This document shows, one piece after another, positions 25,787-39,534 of a stretch of DNA of 64,000 nt (its first letter is position 1; each line of letters begins with the position of its first letter). Under the pieces are notes generated by a model. The model worked only from the letters and a program-made list of their open reading frames with translations, was not told where the DNA came from and made no database searches. This DNA comes from Bryoerythrophyllum caledonicum (Eukaryota; Streptophyta; Bryopsida; Pottiales; Pottiaceae), in the NCBI GenBank assembly GCA_963971425.1, contig OZ020515.1:17314291-17378290 (forward strand), written 5' to 3'. The position numbers and the translations under genes are program-made.

Positions 25787-28511
25787 ATGCCTAATATACT
25801 AAAAAGACACCCTACATCACATAAGAAAAATGCCAAAATATACTTCATACCGAATACCATAAAATTCCAACCGGAATATAAACACATTACAAAATCCTTC
25901 GCACCTTTCTTCAAAAATACACATACATTACACCACATACAAAACATTACATACCCAAACATTGCCCAATACATACAACAAAAAAATATGCATCCACCTC
26001 CCCATATCCTATATGCCCTAATAGTCACCACACACCCACACATAGACGACTGCAACCATCTACTAAATCCACAAAACTCAAACACAATCACATGGACCAT
26101 TACACTACTACAAACTCTACTAATCCTAGAGAACCCTCCAGAACGACACATACACATTACGCATCCTTATATAAAGTTTCTTGAAGACAACCAAAATATC
26201 ATAAACCATGAAACCTCAATACATAAAAACCTATACGATTTCCTACATAGTCAAAACATACCTCCCACTAATGAAATAATAAAACTAAAATTCCCGTACC
26301 TTCCTAACAATCTCATCAACGAACTACTGAAATGCTTAAACCCTATGCCAGAATACACCCGTCCCCCACCACCACTTCCCGACATCCCTCCTCTAAATCA
26401 AAACATCAGAATAAATCAAGAAGATACACACATAATCACATGGAATGCCTCCTCACTAAACACTGCCCTACCTAGCTTACAAACTCTGGTCACGCACGCA
26501 ACCACGCCACCAGCCCTCATAGTTATACAAGAAACAAAATTATCCGCCACAAAATCTACAAAATACATACAAAATATCTTTCAAGACTATAAACTCATCT
26601 TTAACAATACACTCACACTTACAAGATGCATCCAACAACGGAGACCATATACACCGGGCCGTGGTGGCCTCCTCACATTAATACACAAAAAATATGCCTT
26701 CCCGGGCAACATCAACAAAATTCCCACTCCTATGCATATATCACCTTACATTCAAATAATCAAAATCACTAACCACCCACTACAACCTTGGTTAATCTTC
26801 CACATGTATATGCCATCCCACCCCGAAGATACTAGATATATCACAGACATACAAAACACTATTACATCTCAAATTAATAATAACCCCAATCACACATACC
26901 TATTATGTGGAGACTTCAACAGAGACATAGCACTAATAGGCCGCCAAAATGGAAATCACAATACCCCTCCTCAAAACATTGACTACCAATGGCGCCGCTT
27001 CACAGAAAACCTAAACTTCATTTATATCCATACCGATACACAATTCTCTAGACAAGGAGCTACAACTACAGTGATAGGAGTCTAATAGACAGATTCTATA
27101 TAAATACAAACAATAATACACAATACACCTCTACAACAAACAAAGATGATATTCTCAACCCGGACCACTCACCCATACGATTGCACATCCTAGACAACAC
27201 ATTAATCAATAGAACTCCCACAATACCAAACAATGACACAATATGCATACTCAACCCAATACCAAAAGACAATATAGAAAAATTCAATACAAATTTTTTT
27301 GAAGAAAATTCCATACAAATAGACTCTCTCACAAACACCCTTGAAAACAATAGCCAACTATTACAAATACAGTGGCAAGAAGCTTGCCACGCCCTAGACA
27401 AACTAATCAATAAAATCTCTGACATAGTGGAACAAACTTGTAGAGCCCACCCAATACCTTAAATGACAAACAGAACTTCTCAACAAGGTGGGTATCTCCT
27501 CGGCAAACTTTCAAAAACTTGGAAACAACACCTAACTACATACCATGTTATACGGAAAACCGTTAGAATCGTAAAAAACAACCCCCAATGGCGTAACCAC
27601 CCCATATGTACTGAACTATTAACTCTACAACACACCCAAATCCCCACTCCACCACCGTCGGAACTACCTCACGATACATGGATAAAGGACATTGCGCTAA
27701 TTGCAAAAAATGCCAACATACAAGCCCGTAAAATAACCTCAACATACGCCAAAGATAACATTAAGAAAGCCATCTCAAAATACAGACAACTATACGAAAT
27801 TAGCCCCAAAAAAATCAACAGAAAAGTCTTTAAAAACCATGAATCCCCGCCAATGGACTGTATCATGAATCAATACAACAATATCCTAACAAGCCCAGAA
27901 GACATCGCGAATGAAATATTCAACCAACAAACAAAAAGCAATAGACCAACAATACCAACATGTAATTATCAACCACAACACCCAAATGAATGCACATGTG
28001 CAATACGCCAATACCCATGGCATGACCTTGATGGATTTACCCTTGACAAACGCGGCGAACCAGAAATCCCATTACATAAATACTTTAACATAACCACATA
28101 CGACACATGTCTCCGGAACCTTGGTAACAACAAAGCCCCAGGCCCAGATCGCATACCCAACTCAATACTCAAAAACATGCCCCCAAGATTTCATAAACTA
28201 TTATTCCTATTCTTCTCTCACTACTACAAACAAAAACAAATTCCAACGTCATGGAAATCTAGTTCAACAATTCTACTATACAAAAAAGGCGACCCATCTA
28301 TTTTACCTAACCATAGACCAATTGTACTAGCTAACACAATATATAAACTCTTCACTAGTACATTCACCTCTATACTACCTTCATACGCTGAAAAATTCAA
28401 AATCCTACACGATAGCCAAGAAGGTTTAAGAGCAGAAAGAAGTACCGCTAGACAAATACAAACTATAATAGCCGCACTAGAAGACACAAGATTTACAAAC
28501 CAAGATATATA

Positions 28512-28613
28512 GAAGAAGAAGAAGAACGCCGGTCCCCAAAGGCAAAGGGCCGGCGCGAATAAAGTGTCCGTTCATTCCACCACCAAGTCCATGCCCACCG
28601 GGCATGGGTTGGT
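28512..28613 (-). mobile_element. 102-bp SINE-like or severely 5'-truncated LINE insertion
   Basis: Flanked by 13-bp duplications ACCAAGATATATA (28,499-28,511 and 28,614-28,626); copy C has the uninterrupted site. Read on the minus strand, it runs from ACCAACCCATGCCC through GGACACTTTATTC to a hairpin and a (TTC)n tail. Its last ~75 bp match the 3' end of the LINE family. It is either a SINE borrowing the LINE tail or a LINE copy truncated to its last 100 bp. It interrupts the RT domain of copy A. Confidence 0.85.
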
Positions 28614-31207
28614 ACCAAGATATATACATACTATACGTTGACTTCAAAAATGCCTTTGGCTCAATAGATCATGCCCGACTACTAGCAATAATGATGGACC
28701 TTGGATATCCAAAAGATGCAACTACACTTGTAGGAAACATCTACTCTCAATCGTCCACTTGTTATATCGGAGAACACTTCGGGAAAACAAAACCCATACC
28801 CATTCAAAGGGGGACTATACAAGAGGATATCCTTAGCCCATACCTATTTATTATATTCCTAGAACCACTACTCAGATGGCTAGAACGAGGCAACAATGGA
28901 TACACTTTTGGCACATCACAAGTCACAATAAACTCTGCCGTACACGCGGATGACCTCGCCACCATAACCAACAAAATTAAATCTATTCAAATACAACTAG
29001 ATAGAGTTGACAGATATAACAAATGGACCGGTATGGACGTAGGAGTCCCAAAATGTGCCGCTATCGGATGCTCAAACAAATCCAAACTAAACCCTACCAC
29101 TTTCAAAGCTTTAATGCAAGCTTCCAACATCAATTATCGGAATCAACCGATCCCTATACTACACCAAAACGAGCCATACATATACCTAGGTACCAATCTT
29201 GTCCCGTCTCTAAAATGGAAAATCCAAATCGACACTACAACAACGAAACTCATCAAACAATGCAAAGAACTAACAACATGTCCGGCCGCCATGAAACAAA
29301 AAATAAAAATGGTCGATACTGTAATACGCCCAGGCGTGGCATACAGTTTCTACGGAGTACCATATTCTATGCCCGCTATCAAAAAACTTGACAAAAAAAT
29401 AATAGCCATACAAAAAACCATATGTGGATTATCAAAATGCATGTCAAATGCAATTAAACAACTCCCGCATAACTTATTTGGGTTAGAAGCTTTCTCCCTT
29501 AAAAACGCATATCTCCGTTGTATAGGGGAACAACTACAAAATGCCTTAAATGATAAAGGTAGACTTGGGAAAATATATAACGGACTAACCCATTATGTCC
29601 TTGCCCAATATGGAGGAGCTGAAAACATACCCAGAATTTAAAATAGTGACTGCATAAGATCACCAATAACACGAACATTCTTCTTATTAAAACACATAGC
29701 TAAAATCCACCTTAAAAGTACGCTTCCAAACTTCCTCATTAACCCTACATCACTAGAAATACTATGGCGACAAGAGACATTAAAACAAAACACACTCAAT
29801 ACCCACCTCTCCCAAAAACTTCTACAAAAACTCCTCTCAAAAAATATCTTTAAACTAAGCCAAATTACTCTACCTGACGGCACACACATCATGAGCAATG
29901 AGGAGTTCAAAACCTATCACTTCACCCCATCCAAATTACTAAAAAGTGCTCTACACATTGCTAAGCAACTCTTCTGCCACCCAACATGCCCCACCACATG
30001 TCATCCCCCTTGCAATATACACCCATACTCCTATATACTTCTAGAACCATTCATGACAAACAACAATAGCATCACTCCAAGAAACATCCCCCCACCAACC
30101 CACCTCCCTCACCCTCCCCATCCACATCACCCCCGCCCTCCAACATACATCCTCAAAAGCCCTACCACATACCCCATTAGTAACATCATACACCATAAAC
30201 ACATCCAGCACACAGATACAAATAAAATACAAAATACCTACACAAAATATCTATGCCAATGGCAACACAACGATAATACATACAACAAATGGCTCCCCCA
30301 AAGAGCCCTTTTTCCACGACACAACACCAACACCTCTACACACAACATCGAAAAACTAAAACAATATTACCAAAAAACTCAAAACAAAAGTTACTCAAAT
30401 ATCATCCTAACTCACCACTCCAAGAACAATTCCCGGACTCAAGATCCGTAACACCACCGATAATTATTCCACTCCTACAAATCCATACATCAGAATGCAA
30501 CCCCAAAAATGACATCCTTGCATCCTCAACCACAATTAAAATGGATAATAATCAAGCTCATCTCTACGAAGAAAATGGCCGACACTTGCACACTATCCCC
30601 GTCACTAGACTTCAATGGCTATGGAATCAATACAACACAAAACTACAAATTCCTACAAACATCGAACCAAAGACCCAACCCTTTGAAACCGAACTAATCT
30701 GGCTCTGCCAAAGATATAAATATAGAATACCAAAAAATGGCCCCCTCAAAAACGCGCAATACACAATACCCACACCCATTTTAGACTCCCTAATCTCATC
30801 CTTTAACATAGAACAATCATACTTTTCTTCCCCGGTCACATGTTCCATAAAACTAAAAAAATTTTACTCACCTTTTGAAAGAGACGAAATATTCGGATCT
30901 TTGGGAAAAGCCTTTGACTACAAATGGACCAACAAAGAGATAGCTGACCCCCACAACGAGCAGGAGATGGAACAAGCACTACACTGGGCTAGACTTGCCG
31001 CCAAACATGATCCAAACAACACTAATATGATCATCATCACACCAAACAACAAATGGTACCAAAACAACAACCAACACTCAGACCCATTTCCAGACTCCCA
31101 TATCATTGCAATATTCGAGGCAGACTCCATACCATACGAAGAACCTACCATCCCACCTGAGCTAAATAAACCCCGAATCGAGCCATCTACACTAAAGAAG
31201 AAGAAGA

Positions 31208-31232
31208 ACGCCGGTCCCTCCGGGACCGGCGT
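31208..31232 (-). terminator. 3'-terminal hairpin of LINE copy B
   Basis: Perfect 11-bp stem ACGCCGGTCCC/GGGACCGGCGT with a 3-base loop, followed on the minus strand by (TTC)n. The equivalent hairpins in copies C (51,701-51,727) and D (56,130-56,157) have different inner stem and loop bases but still pair. This suggests an RNA structure recognised by the element's RT. The label terminator is only the nearest category. Confidence 0.7.
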
Positions 31233-34200
31233 GAATAAAGTGTCTGTTCGCACCACCACTAAAACCATGCTCACCAAGCAAGGAATTAGTAGTATGGGGC
31301 TACTTCCCCCTCTCGAGGGTAGACACTATGTAACAAGTAACCATAGGGATGCGAACCAAAGCAAAAGAAAGCCACAATCATAACAAAGGGATGGGGAGAG
31401 GAGAAAAATGGAGAAAAAGAGAAGACAAGGAAGGGGGGGAAGGACCAAAGGGGGAGATGAGTGGGCGGTGGGAGAGTTGGGGTGTTTTATGGTGTGTTGT
31501 GTGGATCGGGGAGGGTTTGGTTATTCTCAATTTTCCTTTTATGTAATAAAATGGACATAGCATGTTGGATTGCGATGGTGTTTATATTATTGAAGGTATG
31601 TTTAACTGTGTTGATGGGTATTTTGAAGGTTTCCTCGAGGGTGTTCATGGGTGGGATGTAGGTTGTGGCGCGGGCACCGGCCGTGACGACTATGAGGGGG
31701 TCAATTTTCCATCCGAGGTTTCTGATGTCGTCGATGAGGGGTTGATATTTGTTTATTTTGTTTTCAATTGTTTCTGGTGAGAATCTGTCGTTACAATACG
31801 TGAATTCAATAAATTGAATGGTATAGTTTGGATCAATATGGGTGGGTAGCGGGTCGTTGTATGGTAGGCCTTTTACGCATAGTATGTCGGGTTTGAATCT
31901 GGCATTACAATGACATCGTTGGGTTGCACATGTGCATGGGAGTAGCCAAGGTGGGACCGTATTCTCTTGTGGGTTGTCATTGTAAGTACCGGCATTCATG
32001 AGTATGAAACATCGGGATTTGTTATGTGAGGTAATTAGTTTTCGGATTTCCCATACTGCTTTGTTGTGTCTTTTAACGATGAGGGAGTGTATGTGGTGGT
32101 TTTGGCATTTGAGTAAAACGTGTAGCCATGTGTCGGGGTCTGTAGAGGTGCATATGGGGCATGTTATGGATGGGAAGCGTTCAATTCCGAAGAAGAGTTG
32201 TTTACGGGCATTCCCCATGTATTGACCAGTGCGGAATTTAATAAGGCATGTAATTTGTGAATCGGTAATGGTGGGATTTTTCCAGAAATTTGTAGATAGT
32301 TCATTGTCTATGTTGTTGTTGCTTGTCCATTTTTCTATGTTAAGGAAGTTTTCGGAGATCGTGTCAATGTCATTGTATGTGTCTTGTTTTTTAAGGTATT
32401 TTCCTAAAAATCGGACCGGGCCTTTGTCCGGGGTGTCATCTTTGGAGGGCCAATCCTCTTTTTGGAAATAGTATGGGGTGGCATGTGCATGTTCATGTGG
32501 GTCTTTGGCATTTTTATGTGATTTTTCTCTTCCTTCTTTGGCAAGTTTATCGGCTTGATCATTTCCTTCTATATTGGCGTGGGCCCTAACTTTGTGGAGT
32601 GTAGTGGGTTGTGTTCTATTTTGGAGCATTTGTACCATGGACATGAGTGTTATTTTGTCGGGGTGGTTATTGTGGAGAGTGGGGTGTGTTATTTGTGTGT
32701 TTAGTAAATAGAGGACATTAATGCAATCCGTAAAAGTATGTGCGGGTTCGTTGGCATATTTTGTGTTGATGATTTGGAGTGTTTTGTGTATGGCCATCAT
32801 CTCTTCTCTGAGGATGTTTTGAAGTCCATGGAGTCTTTTTGCTAATTTGATTTCTTTATTGGGGTTGTATATGCCATATCCGGCTTTTTCTCTATGCCAA
32901 TGTCCCAGGCTGATTTCTGTTGGTTCTTTGAAGGATCCATCTGTGTAGTAACTATGTATGGGGTCATATTTTGGGTGTGTGTGTGTGTGATAATTAGGGA
33001 GGGGGGGTTTGTCACGGAGTAGTTTGGTGTGTTGTTATTGTATTCTAGTTTAGACCATTTTTTGCTGCGATTGACTGAAGTTTGGGGGGGTATGGTCGGG
33101 CATATTTTTGTGTATACTCGGTTGATATTTAGATTTTTGGCTATGGATGTAAGTGTGGTGAGTTGCTCTAAGGTCCCCATTGTTTTGTTTTGGTGATGGA
33201 CACATAGTATTTGTAGTGTAGCTAGTTCAAGCCTAGGTTTATTTTGTTCAGGTGGGATAGTAGGTTCTTCATATGTTATTGAGTCCGCTTCGAATAGTGC
33301 AATGATGTGTGTGTCCGGGAAGGGACCCAAATGTGGGTTAGGATTTTGATACTAGTTTTTGTCGGGGGTTATAATTAGGGTGGAGGTGTGGTTAAGGTCA
33401 TGTTTGGCCGCGAGGCGGGCCCAATGTAGTGCTTGTTGTGTTTTTTCTTCATTGTGGGGGTGGGCCATACCATTGCCTATCCATTTGTGGTCAAAAGCTT
33501 TACCTAGTGATCCAAATATTTTATCTCTTTCAAAGGGGGAGTAAAATTTGTTGAGTTTGGTGGGGCATGTGACGGGGGAGGAGAAGTATGAATGTTGGAT
33601 GTTGAATGTTGAGATTAATGAGTTTAGTATGGCTATGGGTAGAGTATATTGTGTAAGTTTAAGGGGGTTATTTTTTGGTATTCTATATTTGTATCTTTGG
33701 TATAGCCATATGACTTCAGTTTCAAATGGTTGGGTTGTTGGTTGAATATTTGTGGGGGTTTGTAGTTTAGTGTTGTATTGATTCCATAACCATGTGAGCC
33801 TAGTGATTGGGATGGTGAAGAGGTGTCGTCCATCTTCTTCGTATAAGTGTGCTTGGTCTTTGTCAATTTTAATTGTATTAGATGAGGTGAGAATGTTGTT
33901 TTCCGGGTTACATTCCGTTGTGTAAATGTTTAGTAGGGGGATTATTGTGGGTGGGGTGACGGATCTTGTGTCTTGGGGTTGATTTTGTGGGTGGTGAGCT
34001 CGGATAATTTTGGTGTAAAGTTTGTGTTGAATTTTTTGATAGTATTGTGTCAATTTTTTTTTTATTATGTGTAATGGTATTTTGGTTGTGTCTTGGAAAG
34101 AGGTTTCTTTGGGGGAGCCATTTGTTGTAGGTGTGGTTATTGTTAGTCCATTGGCATAGATATCTAGTGTAGTTTTCGATTTGGTTTTTATCTATTTTTT

Positions 34201-37200
34201 CCTTGTATTTGTGGTGTATGATGTTGTTAATGGGATATGTGGTGGGGTTTTTAAGGATGTGGTTTGGGGGGTGGGGGTGGTGTGGGTGGGAGTGGGGAGG
34301 GTGTATCGATTGTAGGGAGGTGTTTCTTGGGGTGATGTCGTTGTTTATAGTGATGAATGGGTCTCTAAGTGTATGGGAGTATATATGTGTATTGGTCTGG
34401 GTATTGGGTGGGGGGGGATATATTGGGTGGCAAAAGAGTTGTCGTGCGATTTTGAGGGCACTTTTAATTAGTTTTGAGGGGGTGAAGTTGTAGGTTTTGA
34501 ATTCTACGTTGTTCATGATGTGTGTTCCGTTAGGTAGGGAGATTTGTTTTAGTTCGTATATGTTTTTTGATAGGAGTTTTTATAATAACTTTTGAGATAA
34601 TTGTGTGTTGAGTGTGTTATGATTTTGTGTTTCTAGAGTCCAAACTTTTTCTAGTGATGTTGGTTCTATAAGAAAGTTGAGGAGAGTACTTTTTAGGTGG
34701 ACTTTTGCTACATGTTTTAGCAAAAAGAAGGTACGTGTTATTGGTGATCTTGTGCAGTTTGTCTGTTTTATTCGAGGTATGTTTTTGGCCCCCCCATATT
34801 GGGCGAGGATGTGATGTGTTAAGCCCTTGTATATTTTTCCAAGTCTACCACTGTCATTTAGAGCGTTCTGGAGTTGTTCTCCTATGCGTCTAAGATATGC
34901 GTTTTTTAGTGAGAAGGCTTCTAGTCCAAAGAGGTTATGTGGTAGTTGGATTATTATATTAGACATGCATTTTGGCATGCCGCATACGGTTTTTTGTGTG
35001 GCCGTTATCTTTTGGTCTGGGTTTTTGATGGCGGGCATTGAGTATGGTACCGCGTAGAAGCTGTATGCCACGCCCGGTCTTAAAACTGTGTCCATCATTT
35101 TTATTTTTTGTTTCATAGTGGCTGGGCAAGCTACTAGTTCTTTACATTGTTTAGTTAATTTTTTGGTGGTGGCATGGATTTGGATTTTCCATTTTAGGGA
35201 TGGGACGAGGCTTATTCCCAAATATATGTATGGTTCATTTTGGTGTAGTACGGGTATTAGTTGGTCTCCGTAATGAATGTTAGCGGTTTGTATTAGGGCT
35301 TTGAATGCGGTGGGGTTTGTTTTTGATTTATTTGGGCATCCAGTGACGGCGCATTTTGGGACCCCTACATCCATACCTGTCCATTTGTAGTACCTATCTA
35401 TTTTGTTAAGTTGTATTTTTATGTCGTTGATTTTGTTGGTTATGGCCGCAAGGTCATCCGCGTATGCCGTGGAGTTGATGGTGGTTTGTGATGTCCCAAA
35501 TGTGTATCCATTGTTGCCTCTATCTAGCCATCTAAGTAGTGGTTCTAAGAATATAATGAATAAATATGGGCTTAGGGCGTCTCCTTGTATTGTTCCTCTT
35601 TGGATGGCTATGGGTTTAGTTTTACCAAAGTGTTCTCCTATGTAGACGGTTGAGGAATCGGAGTATATATTTCCCACTAGTGCGGTGGCGTCTTTGGGGT
35701 ATCCAAGATCCGTCATTATGGCTAAAAGTCTAGCATGGTCAATAGAGCCGAAGGCATTTTTATAGTCAACATACAGTATAAATATGTCTTGGTTTGTAAA
35801 TCGTGCATCTTCTAATGCGGCTATTATTGTTTGGATTTGTCTAGTGGTGCTTCTTTCTGCGCGGAACTCCTCTTGGCTATCATGCAATATTTTATGTTTT
35901 TCTCCATATGATGATAGTATTGATGTGAGTGTGCTCGTAAATAGCTTGTAGATGGTATTGGCTAGTGCAATGGGTCTATGATTTGGTAGCATGGATGGGT
36001 CTCCTTTTTTGTATAGTAGGATTGTTGCACTTGTTTTCCATGAAGCAGGGATTTGTTTTTATTTATAGCAGTGGGAGAAGAAGAGGTTTAGTAGTTTGTG
36101 GAATCTTGGGGGCATATTTTTTAGGATAGAATTCGGTATGCGGTCCGGTCCGAGGGCCTTATTATTTCCTAGGTTACGTAGGCAGGTGTCATATGTGGCT
36201 TGATTAAAGTATGTGTATAGTGAGGTTTCCGGGTCACCTCTTTTTTCTAATGTGAATCCATCCAGGTCATGCCATGGATATTGTCGTACTGCGCATGTGC
36301 ATGTAGTGTGGTGGTACGGTTGATAGTTACATGTGTTTATCGTAGGTGTGTTGTTTTTTGTTTGTTGCTTAAATATTTCGTTTGCAATGTCTTCTGGGCT
36401 AGTTAGTATATTGTTATATTGGTCGGTGATGCAGTCTAATGGTGGGGACTCCATATTTTTTAATATTCTTCTGTTTATTTTCTTGGGGCTAGTTTCATAT
36501 AGTTGTCTATATTTGGAGATGGCTTTTTGGATATTTTCTTGGGTATGTTTGGTGGTGATTTTTCGGGCTTGTATGTTGGCTTTTTTTGCAATTAGTGCTA
36601 TGTTATTTATCCATGTGTCATGTGGTAGATGTATGGGGGGTGGGTTAGGGATTTGTATATGTTGAAGATTTTGTAGTTCGCTGAGGATGGGGTGGCTTCG
36701 CCATTGGGGGTTGTTATTTACAGTTCTAATGGTTTTCCGTATAGTGTGGTATGCGGTTAAATGTTGTTGCCAAGTTTTAGCTAATTTACGGGGTAGATAC
36801 CCTCCTTGTTGTGATGTTCGACTTGTCATTTGTGGTATGGGTTGGGCTTTGCATGTTTGTTCAATAGTATTGGATATATTGTTGATGAGTATATCTAGAG
36901 AGTGACAGGCTTCTTGCCATTGCGTTTGGGAGAGATGGTTATTAGAGTCTAATGTGTTTATTAGGGAGTCAATTTGTAATGAGTTTTCCTCAAAGAATTT
37001 TATGAGTGTGTTGTTTGGAATGTGGAGTTGTATAGGTGAGTGATCGGAATTCAGGTGAATGTTATTATTTGTTGTGGAAGTGAATGTGGTATGGTTGGTC
37101 GCACGGACATAGAATCCATCAATTAGGCTCCAGTTACTGTAGTTGTATCCTCCTTGTCTAGAGTACGTAGTGTTTGTGGGTATGTAGTTAAAGTTTAGGT

Positions 37201-38421
37201 TTTCTGTAAATTGTTTCCATTGTAGGTCTATTATTTGTGGTGGTGTGTATTGGTTTTCGTTTTGTCTCCCTATGAGGGCAATGTCTCTATTAAAGTTTCC
37301 ACATAAGATGTGGTTGTAGTTGGGATTGTTGGTAATATGGGTGGTGATGTTAGTTTTGATGTCCTCGGTAAGTCTAATGTCTTCGGAGTGGGATGGCATG
37401 TATATGTGGTGAATTAGCCATGATTGTAGTGGGTGATTGGAAATTTCCAAAATTTGGAGATATGGGGATACGTTCATTGGTGTTGGGATTTTTTTGATGT
37501 TGCCTGGAAAGGCATAGTTTTTGTGTATAAGAGTGAGGAGGCCCCTTCGGCCCGGTGTGTATGGTCGTCTTTGTTGTATGCATCATGTTAGAGCATGTGT
37601 ATTATTGAAGATAAGTTTGTAGTCGGGAAAAAGTCTTTGTATGTATTTTGTGGATTTTGTGGCTGAGATTTTTGTTTTTTGTATAATTATGAGTGTCGGT
37701 GGTGTGTTAGTGTGTGTAATTATGCTTTGTAGATTTGGGAGCGCGGTATTAAGGGATGAAGCGTTCCATGTTATTATGCTTGTGTTGTTGTTGTTCGTAT
37801 GTGGGTTGTGGTTTGTGGAGGGATGTGGTTCGGTGGTGGGGGTGGATGTGTGTATTCCGGAAGGGGGTTTAGGCATTTTAGTGCCTCATTTATGATAGTG
37901 TTAGGGAGGTAGGAAAATTTGTGGTTTAGTATGTCATTTGTTGAGGGTATATTTTGGTTGTGTATAAAGTCATATATTTTTTTGTTTACCGATGTGTTAT
38001 GGTTTATGATATTTAGATTGTTTTCAAGAAATGTCGCGTAAGGGTGTGGGGTATTAATGTGTCTTTCGGGTGGGTTTTGTAGATTGTGTAGGGTGTGTAG
38101 GAGTGTGTTGGTCCATTGGGTTGTGTTTTGATTTTGTGTGTTTAAAAGTTGATTGCAGATGTCTATGTTGGGGTGTATAGTGATGGTTAGGGCATATAGG
38201 ATGTGGGATGGGTGGTGTTCACTATGTTGGTTTATATATACGGCAATATGTGGATATGTGTTATTAGTTTGTTGATGTAATGTATGTGTGGGTTTAAAAA
38301 GGGGGGCAAATTTTTGGGCAATGTGTTCGTATTCGGGTTGTAGTTTTATGGTATTTGGTATGAAATATGTTTTGGCATTCTTTTTATGCGAAGCGGGGTG
38401 TCTTTTTAATACATTTGGCAT

Positions 38422-38469
38422 GGGTCCTGGGTTAGTCTCTATGTCCCTTCCAATTAGTATTAGTAGTTT
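38422..38469 (-). other. 2A-like motif with intact DIETNPGP (copy B, second)
   Basis: Reads KLLILIGRDIETNPGP, then MPNVLKRHP. All consensus positions D-I-E-x-N-P-G-P are present, and the upstream helix-forming hydrophobic run LLxLxG fits known 2A peptides. It is predicted to give ribosomal skipping between the Gly and the final Pro, releasing the leader from the enzymatic part. Confidence 0.8.
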
Positions 38470-38628
38470 GTAGTAGGTGGGTTTTTTGTTTTGTTTTAGA
38501 GTTTTTTGTTTTTGTATGTGGCTTTGGTATTTGTTTGTTTTTTGTTGTAGTTTAATGGTATTGTGTGTGGTGTGTTTGTTGGTATTTTTCTTGTATAGAG
38601 TAGGGTGTCTTTTTGATATGTTAGTTAT

Positions 38629-38676
38629 GGGTCCCAGGTTGGTTTCTATGTCCCCTCCTAGAATTAGTAGGTGTTT
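38629..38676 (-). other. 2A-like motif, degenerate NLGP (copy B, first)
   Basis: Reads HLLILGGDIETNLGP, then ITNISKRHP. The Pro after Asn is Leu (a single C-to-T change explains it). It lies about 70 codons upstream of the intact motif and in the same frame, so the element carries tandem 2A modules. Confidence 0.75.
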
Positions 38677-39534
38677 GTGGTATATATGATTGTTGTAAGG
38701 TTTAGAGGTTTTTGTTCTGTTTACAGGTTTTTTAGTCTTTGTTATAATGGGGTTTTGTTTGTATGGGGGTAGGTAGGTGTTTATATTTTGTATGTGAGTA
38801 GTGAGTTTTTTCCTATTTATTCTTATAGTGAGTGTGATTATGTATGTCATGAACTTATTATGTATCCTTGTGTTTATTTGTGTAGTTTCTTTTATTTTAT
38901 TAATGTTAATATTTTTGTATATGTTTGTTTGTATATTTTTATGTTTTTTCGCCATGTGTGTATGTGATTATGTTTGAGGATATTTGTGTATGGATTTGTA
39001 TTGGTATTTGAGGGAGTATTCAAGTTTGTGTGTGGATTTGTATAAGCTTTTGTTTTGGTGTTTGTATTAGTATGTATTTTGGTATATGTACTGATGTTTA
39101 TACCTGTATTAGTGTTTGTATAGAGCTCTGTATTTTTTGCCTTGTATTATATTTGTATTTGTATTTGTATATGTATATGTATTGTATATATATTTATATA
39201 TATATTTGTATATGTATTGTATACACAGAATTTGGTATAGTATTTGTTTTTATTTTTTATTTTGGTATAGTATGGGTATTCCACACGTATGCTGTATAGC
39301 GTATACTTTGTCTATGTATATTGCAATATGTTCTACTATGTATTCTATTGGGTACGGTAAAAAATATTGTGTTGATACTATACAATACTAGTATTTTGTA
39401 GTATAGGTGTATGGTGACTAGTATTAATATGATTTTGTAGTGTATATAGGTAGTGTCTAAGTATATTCTACTGCGGTCGTATTTTGTATAATACGGATAG
39501 AGTATTAAATCTTTAGCCTTGAGGTTGTTGTTCT

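Larger units (their letters stand above)
22570..31194 (+). mobile_element. LINE copy A, 5' part of interrupted element A/D (Dualen-like)
   Basis: Plus-strand non-LTR retrotransposon with a 5' UTR fragment, ORF1 and most of ORF2. The conserved 5' terminus seen in copies B, C and E (GAGCTCC...GGTGAGGGG...TTAGTCTC) is missing, so the 5' end is truncated or deleted; the left edge is approximate. The right edge is exact. Sequence stops at CCATCTACACTA (31,183-31,194), and the same 12 bp opens copy D at 54,174, where the same ORF2 resumes without loss. A and D are therefore one element, split by copy B. Confidence 0.85.
25247..31194 (+). pseudogene. LINE ORF2 of copy A (2A-like leader, AP endonuclease, RT, part of connection), several lesions
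   Basis: A Lys/Asn/Thr-rich leader (25,247-25,726) ends at a TAA and is followed in frame by the 2A-like motif and the AP endonuclease. That domain shows WNASSL, QETKL, GDFNRDIALIG and, after a frameshift near 27,060, a DH-type end. RT begins in 27,463-28,512 (NKAPGPDRIPNS), is cut by a 102-bp insertion, and resumes at about 28,614. Its catalytic box reads HADD instead of YADD (28,943-28,954). A stop at 29,639 and a frameshift near 30,440 follow. The RNase H and C-terminal nuclease lie in copy D at 54,174 onward. The copy is dead. Confidence 0.82.
31487..38955 (-). pseudogene. LINE ORF2 of copy B: 2A-like leader, AP endonuclease, RT, RNase H, CCHC finger, restriction-like endonuclease
   Basis: Minus strand from MAKKHKNIQ at 38,955 to the stop at 31,487, in about eight frame segments because of frameshifts. 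In order: a Lys/Asn-rich leader with two 2A-like motifs; AP endonuclease (WNASSL, ending with DGFY and SDHSPI near 37,040); RT with YADD at 35,453-35,464; a long connection; RNase H (MMAIHKTLQI, FTDCIN, VRAHANIEGNDQADKLAKEG); then CPIC...WLHVLLKC...H with RHNKAVW; then a PD-(D/E)xK-like block (FKPDILCV, IQFIEFTYCND, KINKYQPL). The last 437 residues (31,487-32,800) are open and show the C-terminal nuclease best. Inactive as it stands. Confidence 0.85.
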
